NCBI GenBank assembly: GCA_016712635.1
Contig: JADJQS010000001.1
Span: 594,001 to 658,000, forward strand
Source of the DNA: Gammaproteobacteria bacterium
GTDB taxonomy: Bacteria; Pseudomonadota; Gammaproteobacteria; SZUA-140
DNA: 64,000 bases
Direction: 5' to 3'
A program made the translations under genes and the position numbers. Under the pieces are notes generated by a model. The model worked only from the letters and a program-made list of their open reading frames with translations, had not been told where the DNA came from and did not search any database. Shown here piece by piece: positions 25,801 through 33,700 of the stretch. The stretch's first letter is position 1; the number at the start of each line of letters is the position of its first letter.

Positions 25801-26908
25801 CGGACGCATGCGCGGGGTGGATACCGTCGCCCGCCTCGGCGGCGACGAGTTCGCCGTTCTGCTCGACAACCCCGCACACCAGGAAGATGCCCTGCGCATC
25901 GCCAACGACATCATCGCCCTGCTCAGCGATCCCTGGCATCTCTCCAACGGTGTCGAGGTGCGCATCGGCGTGAGCATCGGCATCAGCCTGTACCCGGAAC
26001 ACGGCCGCAACGCCGACGCCCTTTTACAGCAGGCGGATGCGTCGCTGTATCGTGCCAAGTCGGAAGGACGCGGATGCGCCAGGTTCTTCACGGACGACAT
26101 GACCGAATCGGCGCGCAACCGGTTGCAGACCGAATCCAAGCTGCGCCGCGCCTTGAAGCAGAACGAGCTTCGGGTTTATTACCAGCCCCAGGTCGACATG
26201 GCGAGCGGGATGATTACCGGAGCCGAGGCGCTGTTGCGCTGGCATGACCCGGAACGCGGCATGATCCCGCCGTGCGACTTCATTCCGGTCGCGGAGGAAA
26301 CCGGACTGATCTCCGAGATCGGGGCCTGGGTGCTGAAGGAAACCTGCCGCCAGGGGCGCACGTGGATTGACGCGGGCCTGCCGCCCCTCACCCTCTCGGT
26401 CAATCTTTCTCCGCACCAGTTCCGCTTCAATGACATCTGGTCCACGGTGGGACAGATACTTTCCGAAACCGGCTTTCCGGCGCAGCGGCTCGAGCTGGAA
26501 TTGACGGAAAGCGCCCTGATGGCGCGCGAGGGTGAGGTGACCGAGAGACTCGAGCGGCTGCGCGAGCAGGGAGTGCGCCTGGCCATAGACGACTTCGGCA
26601 CCGGTTACTCCTCCCTTGCCTACCTCAAACTCTTCCCCATCGACGTGCTCAAGGTCGACAAGCGTTTCATCGACGACATACCGCACAATGAAGATGACAA
26701 GGCGATCACCGCCGCCATCGTAGCCATGGCCCATACCCTCGGCTTCGAGGTCACGGCCGAGGGGGTGGAAACTCCGGAACAGCTTGCCTTCCTGCGCACT
26801 CAGGGATGTGACCGTTACCAGGGCTACCTCGTCAGCCCCGCCGTGCCGGCCGAGGACTTCGCGGCGCTGGTGAGCGGCAAGCCGCAGCGGAACAGCCGCG
26901 CCGGCTGA
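22835..26908 (+). CDS. Membrane PAS-GGDEF-EAL cyclic-di-GMP protein
   Basis: 1357 residues. Membrane segments at about 17-40, 50-70, 98-118 and 378-402 enclose a periplasmic sensor of roughly 250 residues. Four cytoplasmic PAS/PAC units start near 418, 548, 672 and 797. Then a GGDEF domain (about 920-1085; GGDEF intact near 1002, with HHDSLTQLPNR at its start) and an EAL domain (about 1100-1345; AEALLRW, then DDFGTGYSSLAYL and the ELTESALM segment). Both catalytic motifs look intact, so it could make and break c-di-GMP. An inhibitory RxxD site is not obvious. Probably governs motility/biofilm choice. Convergent with the next gene (16 bp gap). Confidence 0.93.
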   Translation: MPYRRPAPVRCLSPGRIALIYAAFAALWIAVSDSLLGMLIRDPALSLQISAGKGFLFVAVTAALLLLLLRCQGQTAAEIAPGADNAQDHARPSRMRMPLVFGALAMVVPLIGLGIIHLHGPHMQQAAFADLRAIAGLKAGQMEFWLNERRGDAEMMASSPGFIDNVDAMLRGDQDARQHVLTRIERLRHIFGYETDIYDDTGRKVYSSFIHNDPSGTMLDAHLADALRSGQVQNRDIYRDARGHVHLEFIVPLLLDTGAAGRVAIGNLVLHAPVERFLYPLVDTWPTPSASAETLLVRRDGDKLRLLSEFHHNHAIQSDQAPLEIELAGVDVPEQTAETRDYRGTTVLAAIRPVIGTPWHILAKIDRDEVMAPLRDLVFWVSIVAFFAIACLAAAVFMLWRQQAHAHAMELRAQAAEKDRVLRHFYDLSLIGMAITSPLTKQTLHVNDELCRITGYTRDEMLRLPWPELIHPERRSVDLAEYALLLSGEIAIYARDSRLIRKDGSVIDITVNSQCVRRPDGQPELTIATIQDVTARKNMEHALRESESNLNHAQRIARMGSWALDVRRNELIWSAETHRIFDIPVGTPLTYELFLNRVHPEDRDQVDRAWKSALQGEPYDIEHRIIAADGIKWIRERAELNFAADGQLIGGLGTSQDITERKEIELRLLKSEEIRRQSQRIAALGHYVFDIAAGTWTSSDTLDEIFGIDASYPKEVENWLMLIHPEERDEMQDYLLDHVLRDRKPFDREYRIVRHNDGAVRWLHGLGRLEHGADGAPVMMLGTIQDVTERRRSEERIRLAAAVFDNSREGVMVTDAQQRIVLVNRAFCELKGYDEQELLGQAPDMLQSGRHSDEFYAAMWESLKTTGHWQGEAWNRHRSGEVSPVLVNISSIHDNEGKITHHVGVFTDISIQKSTEARLEFMAHHDSLTQLPNRLLMHSRLEHSVEVARRENRRLALLMLDLDQFKDVNDSFGHLAGDELLQHVSKRLTGRMRGVDTVARLGGDEFAVLLDNPAHQEDALRIANDIIALLSDPWHLSNGVEVRIGVSIGISLYPEHGRNADALLQQADASLYRAKSEGRGCARFFTDDMTESARNRLQTESKLRRALKQNELRVYYQPQVDMASGMITGAEALLRWHDPERGMIPPCDFIPVAEETGLISEIGAWVLKETCRQGRTWIDAGLPPLTLSVNLSPHQFRFNDIWSTVGQILSETGFPAQRLELELTESALMAREGEVTERLERLREQGVRLAIDDFGTGYSSLAYLKLFPIDVLKVDKRFIDDIPHNEDDKAITAAIVAMAHTLGFEVTAEGVETPEQLAFLRTQGCDRYQGYLVSPAVPAEDFAALVSGKPQRNSRAG

Positions 26909-26924
26909 CACATCGCTCACATCC

Positions 26925-27647
26925 TCAGCGGGATTCGTCCCGCGACGCAGCCTCGACAGGCGCCTCGCGCAGCATGGAAGGATTCTGCTCCGTGAAGCGG
27001 CGCACCAGCGGGGCCGCGAGGGCGGCATCGCCGTGCCGGGTGTAGCGGTAGCCGAGCAGGGCGGCGAGGAAGGCGCTCGCGGCGTTCACCATCAGGTCGG
27101 TCATGGTGTCGACCAGGCCGGACTTCTGCATGTTGAAGCCGAACGCCCAGTCCATCAGGAACTCGAAGATCTCCCACAGCGTGCCCACTGTCACCGCGAA
27201 TCCGAACGACATCAACCCGACATAGAGCGGCGCCATCCGGATGCGGTACGTGCTGTAGAAGATATACACCAGCAGGAAGCCGATCAGTCCCATGACCAGC
27301 GCGGAGACGCTGTGCAGCAGGATGTCCCACCACCAGAAACGCTGATAGAAACCGCGCACCTCGCCCAGGCCGAAGCTGGCGTACAGGAATACGGACGTCG
27401 CGAGGGTAAACTCGACCGGCAGGTGCACCGACAGCTGGTGCTCGATCAGGGCGGGCAGAAACGTCAGGGCGAGCACGACAACGGCCGTGAAGGCCACCAG
27501 CCACTGGCGCTCCCAGAGTGCGCCGAGAACTAACAGGAAGATGGCGAACTGCAATGCGCGCGACAGGCCGATCTGAACCGGCGTGGACCAGTCCCGTGTG
27601 CGCACCGCGCGCTTGATCAGGGCCTTCATGCGGGTCGGTCGGGGCAT
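26925..27647 (-). CDS. Integral membrane protein, DUF2238/YjdF-like
   Basis: 240 residues from ATG at 27647; the frame extends to 27713. Six hydrophobic segments, with WWWDILLHSVSALVMGLIGF and VTVGTLWEIFEFLMDWAFG, which are the recognisable motifs of the DUF2238/YjdF family of inner-membrane proteins. A late Asp-Thr-Met-Thr-Asp (LVDTMTDLMVNA) resembles the metal-like motif of that family. Function unknown. Confidence 0.75.
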   Translation of the reverse strand: MPRPTRMKALIKRAVRTRDWSTPVQIGLSRALQFAIFLLVLGALWERQWLVAFTAVVVLALTFLPALIEHQLSVHLPVEFTLATSVFLYASFGLGEVRGFYQRFWWWDILLHSVSALVMGLIGFLLVYIFYSTYRIRMAPLYVGLMSFGFAVTVGTLWEIFEFLMDWAFGFNMQKSGLVDTMTDLMVNAASAFLAALLGYRYTRHGDAALAAPLVRRFTEQNPSMLREAPVEAASRDESR

Positions 27648-27767
27648 GACAGAGTCCGGCAGGGTCGTGGTGCGGGTGGCGCTCAATATACGCCAATTCC
27701 GCCGACAGCACACGGCGCCGGCGCGCCGTCCGGCGCAGGTACCGGGCGGATCCCGGGCAAGCGGCCG

Positions 27768-28037
27768 TCAGAGGATTTCCACCAGCGCCATCCTGCCGCA
27801 GACCAGCAGCTCCTTGTCGGCCTTGCTCAACTTCTTGACACGCCGCTCCGCCCGCAGAGCCTCGGATCGGCTGCCGACGGCACAGGTGTAGACGAGGTTG
27901 AGCGGCCCCTTGCCGCGCAGGTATTTCGCGCATGCCGGGCCTTCCTTCATGTGTTCGCGCAGTCTCCGCGCCAGGTCATTCGACACGCCGGTATAGAGTG
28001 AATTGTCCCGGCATCGGAGGATATAGAGCTGCCACAT
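27768..28037 (-). CDS. GIY-YIG domain protein (UPF0213/YhbQ-like)
   Basis: 89 residues from ATG at 28037; the frame runs on to 28181 but overlaps chrA. A single GIY-YIG nuclease fold: WQLYILRC then SLYTGVSNDLARRLREH (the second motif with its Arg) and a KYLRGKGPLNLVY segment. This is the stand-alone YhbQ/UPF0213 type, thought to act on damaged or unusual nucleic acids. Together with chrA (24 bp upstream) it may form a unit. Confidence 0.85.
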   Translation of the reverse strand: MWQLYILRCRDNSLYTGVSNDLARRLREHMKEGPACAKYLRGKGPLNLVYTCAVGSRSEALRAERRVKKLSKADKELLVCGRMALVEIL

Positions 28038-28060
28038 GGACGTGCATCCCGTCATTCGCG

Positions 28061-29413
28061 TCAGCTCGCCATAGAGTAGACGAGTCCCGCCGCCGCACAG
28101 GCGGCGATCACGGCTACGACTCCGACCTTGTAACGCCACAGCGCGATGAACGCGGCGACGCCCAGTGCCGCGGAAAACCACTCAAAACCGCCGTCGAAAC
28201 CCTGCGGCCACAACACATGCCGGGCAAAGAAGAGTGCGAGGTTGATGATCACCCCGACCACCGCGGCTGTAATGCCCGCAAGCGGCGCGGTGAACCGGAT
28301 CTCGTGGCGGCTGGCCTCGACCGCCGGTCCGCCGATCAGGATGAACAAAAAGGACGGCAGGAAGGTAAACAGCGTCGCGACGCAGGCGCCGGCGACTCCG
28401 GCCCATACGAGAAGCTCCGGACCGAAGATCTCCCTGCTCCAGGCGCCCACGAAACCGACGAAGGCCACCACCATGATGAGCGGGCCCGGCGTCGTCTCGC
28501 CGAGCGCGAGACCGTCGATCATCTGGGTCGCGCTCAACCACCCGTAGTGTTCGACGCCGCCCTGGTAGACATACGGCAGCACGGCATACGCACCGCCGAA
28601 GGTGACGAGCGCCGCCTTGGTGAAGAACCAGCCCATCTGGGTCAGCGTCCCGTCCCAGCCGTGATAGACGGTGAGAACGGCCATCATCCCCGCCCAGAGG
28701 AACGCCCCCGCGGCGACAAGACCGAGCAGCCTGCTCCACCTGAAGCGGGCATGATCCGGGACCGGCGTGTCGTCATCGATCAGGGCGGAACCCAGGGATC
28801 CCGCCCCTTCCGCGCCCTGAGTTGCGGTCATGAAACCACGCGGCGCGACGCGCGACCCGATGAGGCCCGCAATCCCGGCGGCGATGACGATCCAGGGAAA
28901 CGGGACATCGAAGGCGAAGATGGCGAGGAAGGCCGCCAGCGCGATCGCCCACAGCCCCGGGCTCCGCAGCGTGCGGGACCCGATGCGCCAGGCCGAGAAC
29001 GCGACGATGGCCGTCACCGCCGGCTTGACGCCATAAAGCAGGCCAGCGACCGCCGGCACGTCGCCGAAGGCAAGATAGATCCAGCTCAATCCGATCAGGA
29101 TGAACAGGGAAGGCAGCACGAAGAGCAGGCCGGCAATGATGCCGCCGCGCACGCCGTGCATGAGCCAGCCGATATAGGTCGCGAGCTGCTGCGCCTCCGG
29201 CCCGGGCAGCACCATGGCATAGTTCAAGGCATGAAGGAAACGGCGCTCCGAGATCCAGCGGCGCTTCTCCACCAGTTCCTGATGCATCAGGCTGATCTGG
29301 CCGGCCGGGCCGCCGAAACTGATGAATCCCAGCCGGAACCAGTACGCGAAGGCCTGCCGGAGGGGCACAGGTGCGGTTTTCGCCCCGGACTCGTCGATGA
29401 CTGGCGAGGACAT
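28061..29413 (-). CDS. chrA: Chromate transporter, two-domain type
   Basis: 450 residues with about 12 membrane segments. CHR-family antiporter giving chromate efflux. Two homologous halves are visible: RLGFISFGGPAGQISLMHQE...ALNYAMVLPGPEAQQLA at the N-terminus, and FFTKAALVTFGGAYAVLPYV...GLALGETTPGPLIMV in the C-terminal half, both with the FGGP/FGGA and PGP motifs. Long-chain ChrA of this size normally works alone. Not obviously regulated by a local ChrB. Confidence 0.93.
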   Translation of the reverse strand: MSSPVIDESGAKTAPVPLRQAFAYWFRLGFISFGGPAGQISLMHQELVEKRRWISERRFLHALNYAMVLPGPEAQQLATYIGWLMHGVRGGIIAGLLFVLPSLFILIGLSWIYLAFGDVPAVAGLLYGVKPAVTAIVAFSAWRIGSRTLRSPGLWAIALAAFLAIFAFDVPFPWIVIAAGIAGLIGSRVAPRGFMTATQGAEGAGSLGSALIDDDTPVPDHARFRWSRLLGLVAAGAFLWAGMMAVLTVYHGWDGTLTQMGWFFTKAALVTFGGAYAVLPYVYQGGVEHYGWLSATQMIDGLALGETTPGPLIMVVAFVGFVGAWSREIFGPELLVWAGVAGACVATLFTFLPSFLFILIGGPAVEASRHEIRFTAPLAGITAAVVGVIINLALFFARHVLWPQGFDGGFEWFSAALGVAAFIALWRYKVGVVAVIAACAAAGLVYSMAS

Positions 29414-29528
29414 GCCTGGACTGATCCTGGCGTGATGCGACTAACCCAGCGCGATGCTTCAGCCCGTCATGGCGAGGCCCGGCGCGGACAGGGCCCTTTA
29501 CAAGCGTCGCCCCGCCCGGTCCGGCCCG

Positions 29529-29762
29529 TCAACGACGCGGGCTGCGCTGTGTTTCGGCGCTGCGGTACTGGGGATCGGTCCAGCAGCGCGGCAGCGCTTC
29601 CCCCGAGGGGAAGGTCAGGTCGCGCTTGGCGAAGGTCTCCGGATCCTGCGTCTCCTCGCCATGATGGTAACGGCCGACCACCGCCTCGCCACAGGGATCG
29701 ATCAGGTCGTTGATGCCAAGCACCTCCACCAGATCGCCCGTCACCTTCTCTTTCAGGAACAC
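29529..29762 (-). CDS. Small conserved hypothetical protein
   Basis: 77 residues from a GTG start at 29762 with AAGGAG 7 bases before it. Sequence begins MFLKEKVTGDLVEVLGINDLIDP and contains HHGEETQDPETFAKRDLTFPSGEALPRCW, a compact pattern that I recall from small gammaproteobacterial hypotheticals. No signal peptide or membrane segment; a soluble protein with one Cys-Trp pair. Function unknown. Stands alone between chrA and a divergent DUF2237 gene. Confidence 0.6.
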   Translation of the reverse strand: MFLKEKVTGDLVEVLGINDLIDPCGEAVVGRYHHGEETQDPETFAKRDLTFPSGEALPRCWTDPQYRSAETQRSPRR

Positions 29763-29971
29763 GCCCTTCTCCTTTTATCAAGATGTTGAGCTGACGCGCG
29801 GCCGCCCGTATTGAAAAAGTCTATGCCATCACCGCGGCATTTACCATAGCGCGGGCAGCATCGGGATGTTCCATGATTATCCGGCGGCATTACAGGCCTT
29901 ATCGCGTATAATGTCTCCATCGTGCGGGCAGACGCCCGATCACTGACCGATTGAAACCTGGGACCGCATCC

Positions 29972-30358
29972 ATGGGTATTCCGGCCAAGGAAGCCTCCAT
30001 CAACGTCTTCGGCGAGCCGCTGGAGAGTTGCAGCGAAAATCCGATGACCGGTTTTTTCCGCGACGGATGCTGCAACACCAGCGTCCAGGATACCGGCTCG
30101 CATACAGTATGCATCCTCACCACGAAGGAATTTCTCGAATACTCCCGTTTCCGCGGCAACGACCTCAGCACGCCCATGCCGCAGCACGGCTTTCCCGGCC
30201 TGCAGCCCGGCGACCAGTGGTGTCTGTGCGCGGCGCGCTGGCTCGAGGCCTATCACCAGGGGATGGCGCCGAAGGTGTATCTCAAGCGCACGCACCGGCG
30301 TGCGCTGGACATCGTCCCGCTGGAGCTGCTGCGCAAGCACGCCGTCGATCTGAATTAA
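29972..30358 (+). CDS. DUF2237 family protein
   Basis: 128 residues from the ATG at 29972; a TTG at 29951 could add seven. Recognisable DUF2237 pattern: NVFGEPLESCSENPMTGFFRDGCC, HTVCILTTKEFLEYSR, NDLSTPMPQHGFPGLQPGDQWCLCAARW and the end RTHRRALDIVPLELL. Conserved Cys residues suggest a metal or redox role, but the biochemical function is unknown. A TATAAT at 29907-29912 may be its -10 element. Confidence 0.88.
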   Translation: MGIPAKEASINVFGEPLESCSENPMTGFFRDGCCNTSVQDTGSHTVCILTTKEFLEYSRFRGNDLSTPMPQHGFPGLQPGDQWCLCAARWLEAYHQGMAPKVYLKRTHRRALDIVPLELLRKHAVDLN

Positions 30359-30468
30359 ACGGACGTCGAACCGGAACGAGCATCGCGGAATCGAGATGAG
30401 CGATTGCCTCGCGCCGCCGTTCATTTCGAATCCGCGCGCTGGACACGAGGACAGGAAACCGTAAGCAG

Positions 30469-32373
30469 ATGTGCGGAATCGCCGGTTACCTGACGCGCAA
30501 AGGCGCCGCCGAATACGCGGTGCTCAATCTCATGCTCGACCGGATCGCCCATCGCGGACCGGACGATCGCGGCGTCTGGACGGATGGACACGTGGGCCTG
30601 GGACACGTTCGCCTCAGCCTGCTCGATCTCACCGATCGAGGGCATCAGCCCGCCATGACACCCGATGGAACCGGCGTACTCGTCTACAACGGCGAGGTGT
30701 ATAACTTCAGTGAATTGCGCCGACTCCTTGAACAGACTGGAGTCCGGTTCAACAGCCGAAGCGATACCGAAGTCGTGCTGCATGCCTTGCATACCTGGGG
30801 TCCCGAACGCGCCGTCACGCTCTTCAACGGCATGTTCGCCTTTGCATATTTCAACCGGCGCGACGGCACGCTCTGGCTCGGCCGGGACCGACTGGGCATC
30901 AAGCCGCTCTATCTCGCGCGCACCGCATCGTCCCTGGTATTCGGTTCCGAGATCAAGGCATTGCTGGCACATCCCGAGATGGCGTGCCGGCCGGACATGC
31001 ATGCCTTGGTAACGCAGCTGGTTTATGAACGGCTCGATGGTGGCTGGACCCTTTTCGAGGGCATTGAGTCCATACAGCCGGGCACGCTCGTCAGGATGCG
31101 GGGAGAAACATCGCACACGATCACATACTTTGACATCCTGCGTGACATCGACCCGCAGCGGATACTCGCTGGCGCAGGCATGAGCTTCATGAGCGCTGCC
31201 CAGCGCTTCGAGGAGCTTTTCCACTCCAGTGTCGAGCGGCACCTGATCTGTGACGCCCCGATCGCGGTCTTGTGCAGTGGAGGGCTGGACTCGAGCCTGA
31301 TCACCGCCGCGGCGAAGGAACACAGGCCCGGTGTCGTGGCCTACGTCGCGGACATCGCCGGCATGGGGGGTGAAGAGGCGGCGCGCGCCGGACGCGTCTG
31401 CGACCATCTCGGCGTCGAGCTGCGCCAGGTGCCGGTGGAAATCGCGGATTTCTACCGGCTGTGGCCACAGGCGATATGTGCCAATGATCAGCCGAACTAT
31501 TTCGCCCAGAACGTCGCGGCCCTGGCGGTGGCGGATGCCATGCGCCGGGACGGTTTCAAGGCGGTGCTTGCCGGCGACGGGGCGGACGAGCTCTTCGGCG
31601 GCTATGCGTGGCAGGCCGACGCCTACAGGATGTGGCGCAGGAGGCGACTGCATGCCGCCTGGATCCGGGACAACGCACTGTTTCGCCTGCTGGGCCGGCT
31701 CAATCCGTTACTGGCGCCCCTGAACCTCGCGGCGCTGGCCGAGCGGCCGTTCGCCCACGTCCACCATCCTGGCGAAAGCGGACTCGCCGGACCGAAGATC
31801 TGCGCCGTGGATGGGGCAAAGCGCCATCTGCGCGAGGCCGCGCTGTTTCGCCGCCTCGAATCCCTGCCGCTGCACGAAGAACGGGCCTTCCTTGCAAGAT
31901 CCTGCGAGGACGTCTACGTTCATCTGGCGGAAATGCTGCGCACGAATGACCGCATGACCATGTGGCGGTCGATCGAAGCACGCGTCCCGTTTCTTGACAA
32001 CGAACTGATCGACTTTGGCCTGCACCTCCCCTGCCGCATGAAATACCACCGCGGGGTGACCAAGCGCCTGGTTCACGCGCTCGCCCTCAAGCGACTCCCG
32101 CAGGACATCGTTCGCCGGCCGAAGATCGGATTTCACGCGCCCAGCTCACTCTGGTCAGGCCTCGCGGATTTCCTGCTCGGCGGCAGGCTCGCCGAGCTGC
32201 TCAAGTGGCGCAGTTCCGACCAGCAGGCGATCCTGCACATGTTCCGGAAACACCCGCGCATGCTTTATCGTCTGTTGAGCACGGAATTATGGGTACGCAT
32301 CTATCTGCACGGGGAATCTCCCGCATCCCTGGGCGAATCGATGCTCCAGCTGCGCCTTAAGGCCGGATCGTGA
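30469..32373 (+). CDS. asnB: Glutamine-dependent asparagine synthetase-like amidotransferase
   Basis: 634 residues. N-terminal class II glutaminase with nucleophile Cys2 (MCGIAGY), then HRGPDDRG and NGEVYNF; C-terminal synthetase domain with the ATP pyrophosphatase loop CSGGLDSSL near 268 and GDGADELFGGY near 370. Both halves are complete, so ammonia tunnelling from glutamine is expected. Neighbouring ATP-grasp enzymes and its size (E. coli AsnB is 554) suggest a role in modifying a peptide, polysaccharide or metabolite rather than plain asparagine synthesis; that is inference from context. Confidence 0.88.
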   Translation: MCGIAGYLTRKGAAEYAVLNLMLDRIAHRGPDDRGVWTDGHVGLGHVRLSLLDLTDRGHQPAMTPDGTGVLVYNGEVYNFSELRRLLEQTGVRFNSRSDTEVVLHALHTWGPERAVTLFNGMFAFAYFNRRDGTLWLGRDRLGIKPLYLARTASSLVFGSEIKALLAHPEMACRPDMHALVTQLVYERLDGGWTLFEGIESIQPGTLVRMRGETSHTITYFDILRDIDPQRILAGAGMSFMSAAQRFEELFHSSVERHLICDAPIAVLCSGGLDSSLITAAAKEHRPGVVAYVADIAGMGGEEAARAGRVCDHLGVELRQVPVEIADFYRLWPQAICANDQPNYFAQNVAALAVADAMRRDGFKAVLAGDGADELFGGYAWQADAYRMWRRRRLHAAWIRDNALFRLLGRLNPLLAPLNLAALAERPFAHVHHPGESGLAGPKICAVDGAKRHLREAALFRRLESLPLHEERAFLARSCEDVYVHLAEMLRTNDRMTMWRSIEARVPFLDNELIDFGLHLPCRMKYHRGVTKRLVHALALKRLPQDIVRRPKIGFHAPSSLWSGLADFLLGGRLAELLKWRSSDQQAILHMFRKHPRMLYRLLSTELWVRIYLHGESPASLGESMLQLRLKAGS

Positions 32374-32466
32374 AACGGGAGCGACCGGACCCGGGAGACG
32401 CCGCGAATGCGCTGCCGGGCGGTCTGCGGCCGCGAAGATGGCGCAGCACGGAACGCCGCGCGGCCG

Positions 32467-33561
32467 CTAGGAGAACAGCCTGCGCAACAGGCCCTTTTTG
32501 CTGTGGTTGGGATAAAGTCGGGTCTTGTCCCAGCGGCCGAAGGCATGATGCCTGTCCAGACCGCGTGCCAGCTCGTCCGTGATGATTCCCGGCCTGCCCC
32601 GCTGCAGGCTGCTGCAACCCCATGAACTGTTGCCTTCGATGATCATCGGGCCCTGCGCCGTATAGGCAATATCCCAGGCGATGGTGCCCATGAAATGGAG
32701 TTTCCGTGACGCCTTCAATGCCAGCTCGACGACGTCGTCGAATCCTTCGAACTCCGCGTCCAGCAGGCCGATACCCGTTTTTCTGTCATGGGTGATCAGC
32801 TCACGCAAGCCGAAGTCGTATGCGCAGTAGGGCCTGCCGCGCGCATCGAGATTGATCTGCACGCCCCCCTGGGCGTTATTGTCGACCACGGCCCCGGCGG
32901 CGCCGATCTTTACCGAGGTCGCCGCGCAATGCCACCGGCCGTCCCGGGTTTTTATGGTCACGACGCGAAACGTGTTGAGACAGCCGGGATTCAACCGCTC
33001 CAGCAGGCCTGTGTTTCCGACCCGCTCCTCGATCAGGTATCCCCGCTGCATACGCCCGCTCAACTCGGCCCATAAGACTTCCCGTGTGCAGGGCCTGTTC
33101 GCCGAATACAGCCGGCCATCCCGCTTTCCCACCAGCCAGATACTGTTTCCACCGGCGCTGCTGATGGATTTCACCATGACATCGCGTTCAAGGGTGTCGA
33201 GAAATTCGTAGAATCGCTGTTCTCCCTCGATCCCAAGCCCGGGCCCGAGCGTGGCGATCAAACGCGGGGTAGGCAGTCCGAAGCCGATGAACAGATGTTT
33301 CTGTATATATTTGTCGTTCAGCGCTATCGTGAATTTGAACTGATTGTTTTCGAACGGCCAGTAGCGAGACCCTCCCAAGGCCACGTAGCGGCCCTTTTCC
33401 TCCCAGCTTTTCCGGGTTTTGTAGAATTCGAAGAAGTAATAGTCCTTGACGCTGAAATTTATAATGAGCTTGTGCAGGACGATGTCCACAAGCTGCAGCG
33501 GAACGCTGCGATAGGGTGCTGCCTCCCTCATGTGGGAGAGCAATGTGTTAAACATCTTCAT
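32467..33561 (-). CDS. Sugar-transfer-associated ATP-grasp protein
   Basis: 364 residues from ATG at 33561 (MKMFN); the frame extends to 34014 in overlap with the divergent gene. Resembles the ATPgrasp_ST family linked to sugar or exopolysaccharide clusters: YVALGGSRYWPFENNQFKFTIALNDKYIQ near the N-terminus, MVKSISSAGGNSIW for nucleotide binding, NTFRVVTI, and the catalytic acidic/Asn patch AWDIAYTAQGPMIIEGNSSWG near the end. Expected to form an amide or acyl-phosphate bond at ATP cost. The 5' half is more AT-rich than its neighbours, a mild hint of transfer. No strong ribosome site. Confidence 0.75.
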   Translation of the reverse strand: MKMFNTLLSHMREAAPYRSVPLQLVDIVLHKLIINFSVKDYYFFEFYKTRKSWEEKGRYVALGGSRYWPFENNQFKFTIALNDKYIQKHLFIGFGLPTPRLIATLGPGLGIEGEQRFYEFLDTLERDVMVKSISSAGGNSIWLVGKRDGRLYSANRPCTREVLWAELSGRMQRGYLIEERVGNTGLLERLNPGCLNTFRVVTIKTRDGRWHCAATSVKIGAAGAVVDNNAQGGVQINLDARGRPYCAYDFGLRELITHDRKTGIGLLDAEFEGFDDVVELALKASRKLHFMGTIAWDIAYTAQGPMIIEGNSSWGCSSLQRGRPGIITDELARGLDRHHAFGRWDKTRLYPNHSKKGLLRRLFS

Positions 33562-33700
33562 GATGGATATGACCTGAATGCGCACGCCCGGGACAGGCGC
33601 TTGACGCAACCTTATCGTGGCTGCTGACTCATGATAGTTTACATGAGTAGCTTGCGATATCCTGCTCCGGAGGAGAGCCCGACCGTATTCCATTGACCAT

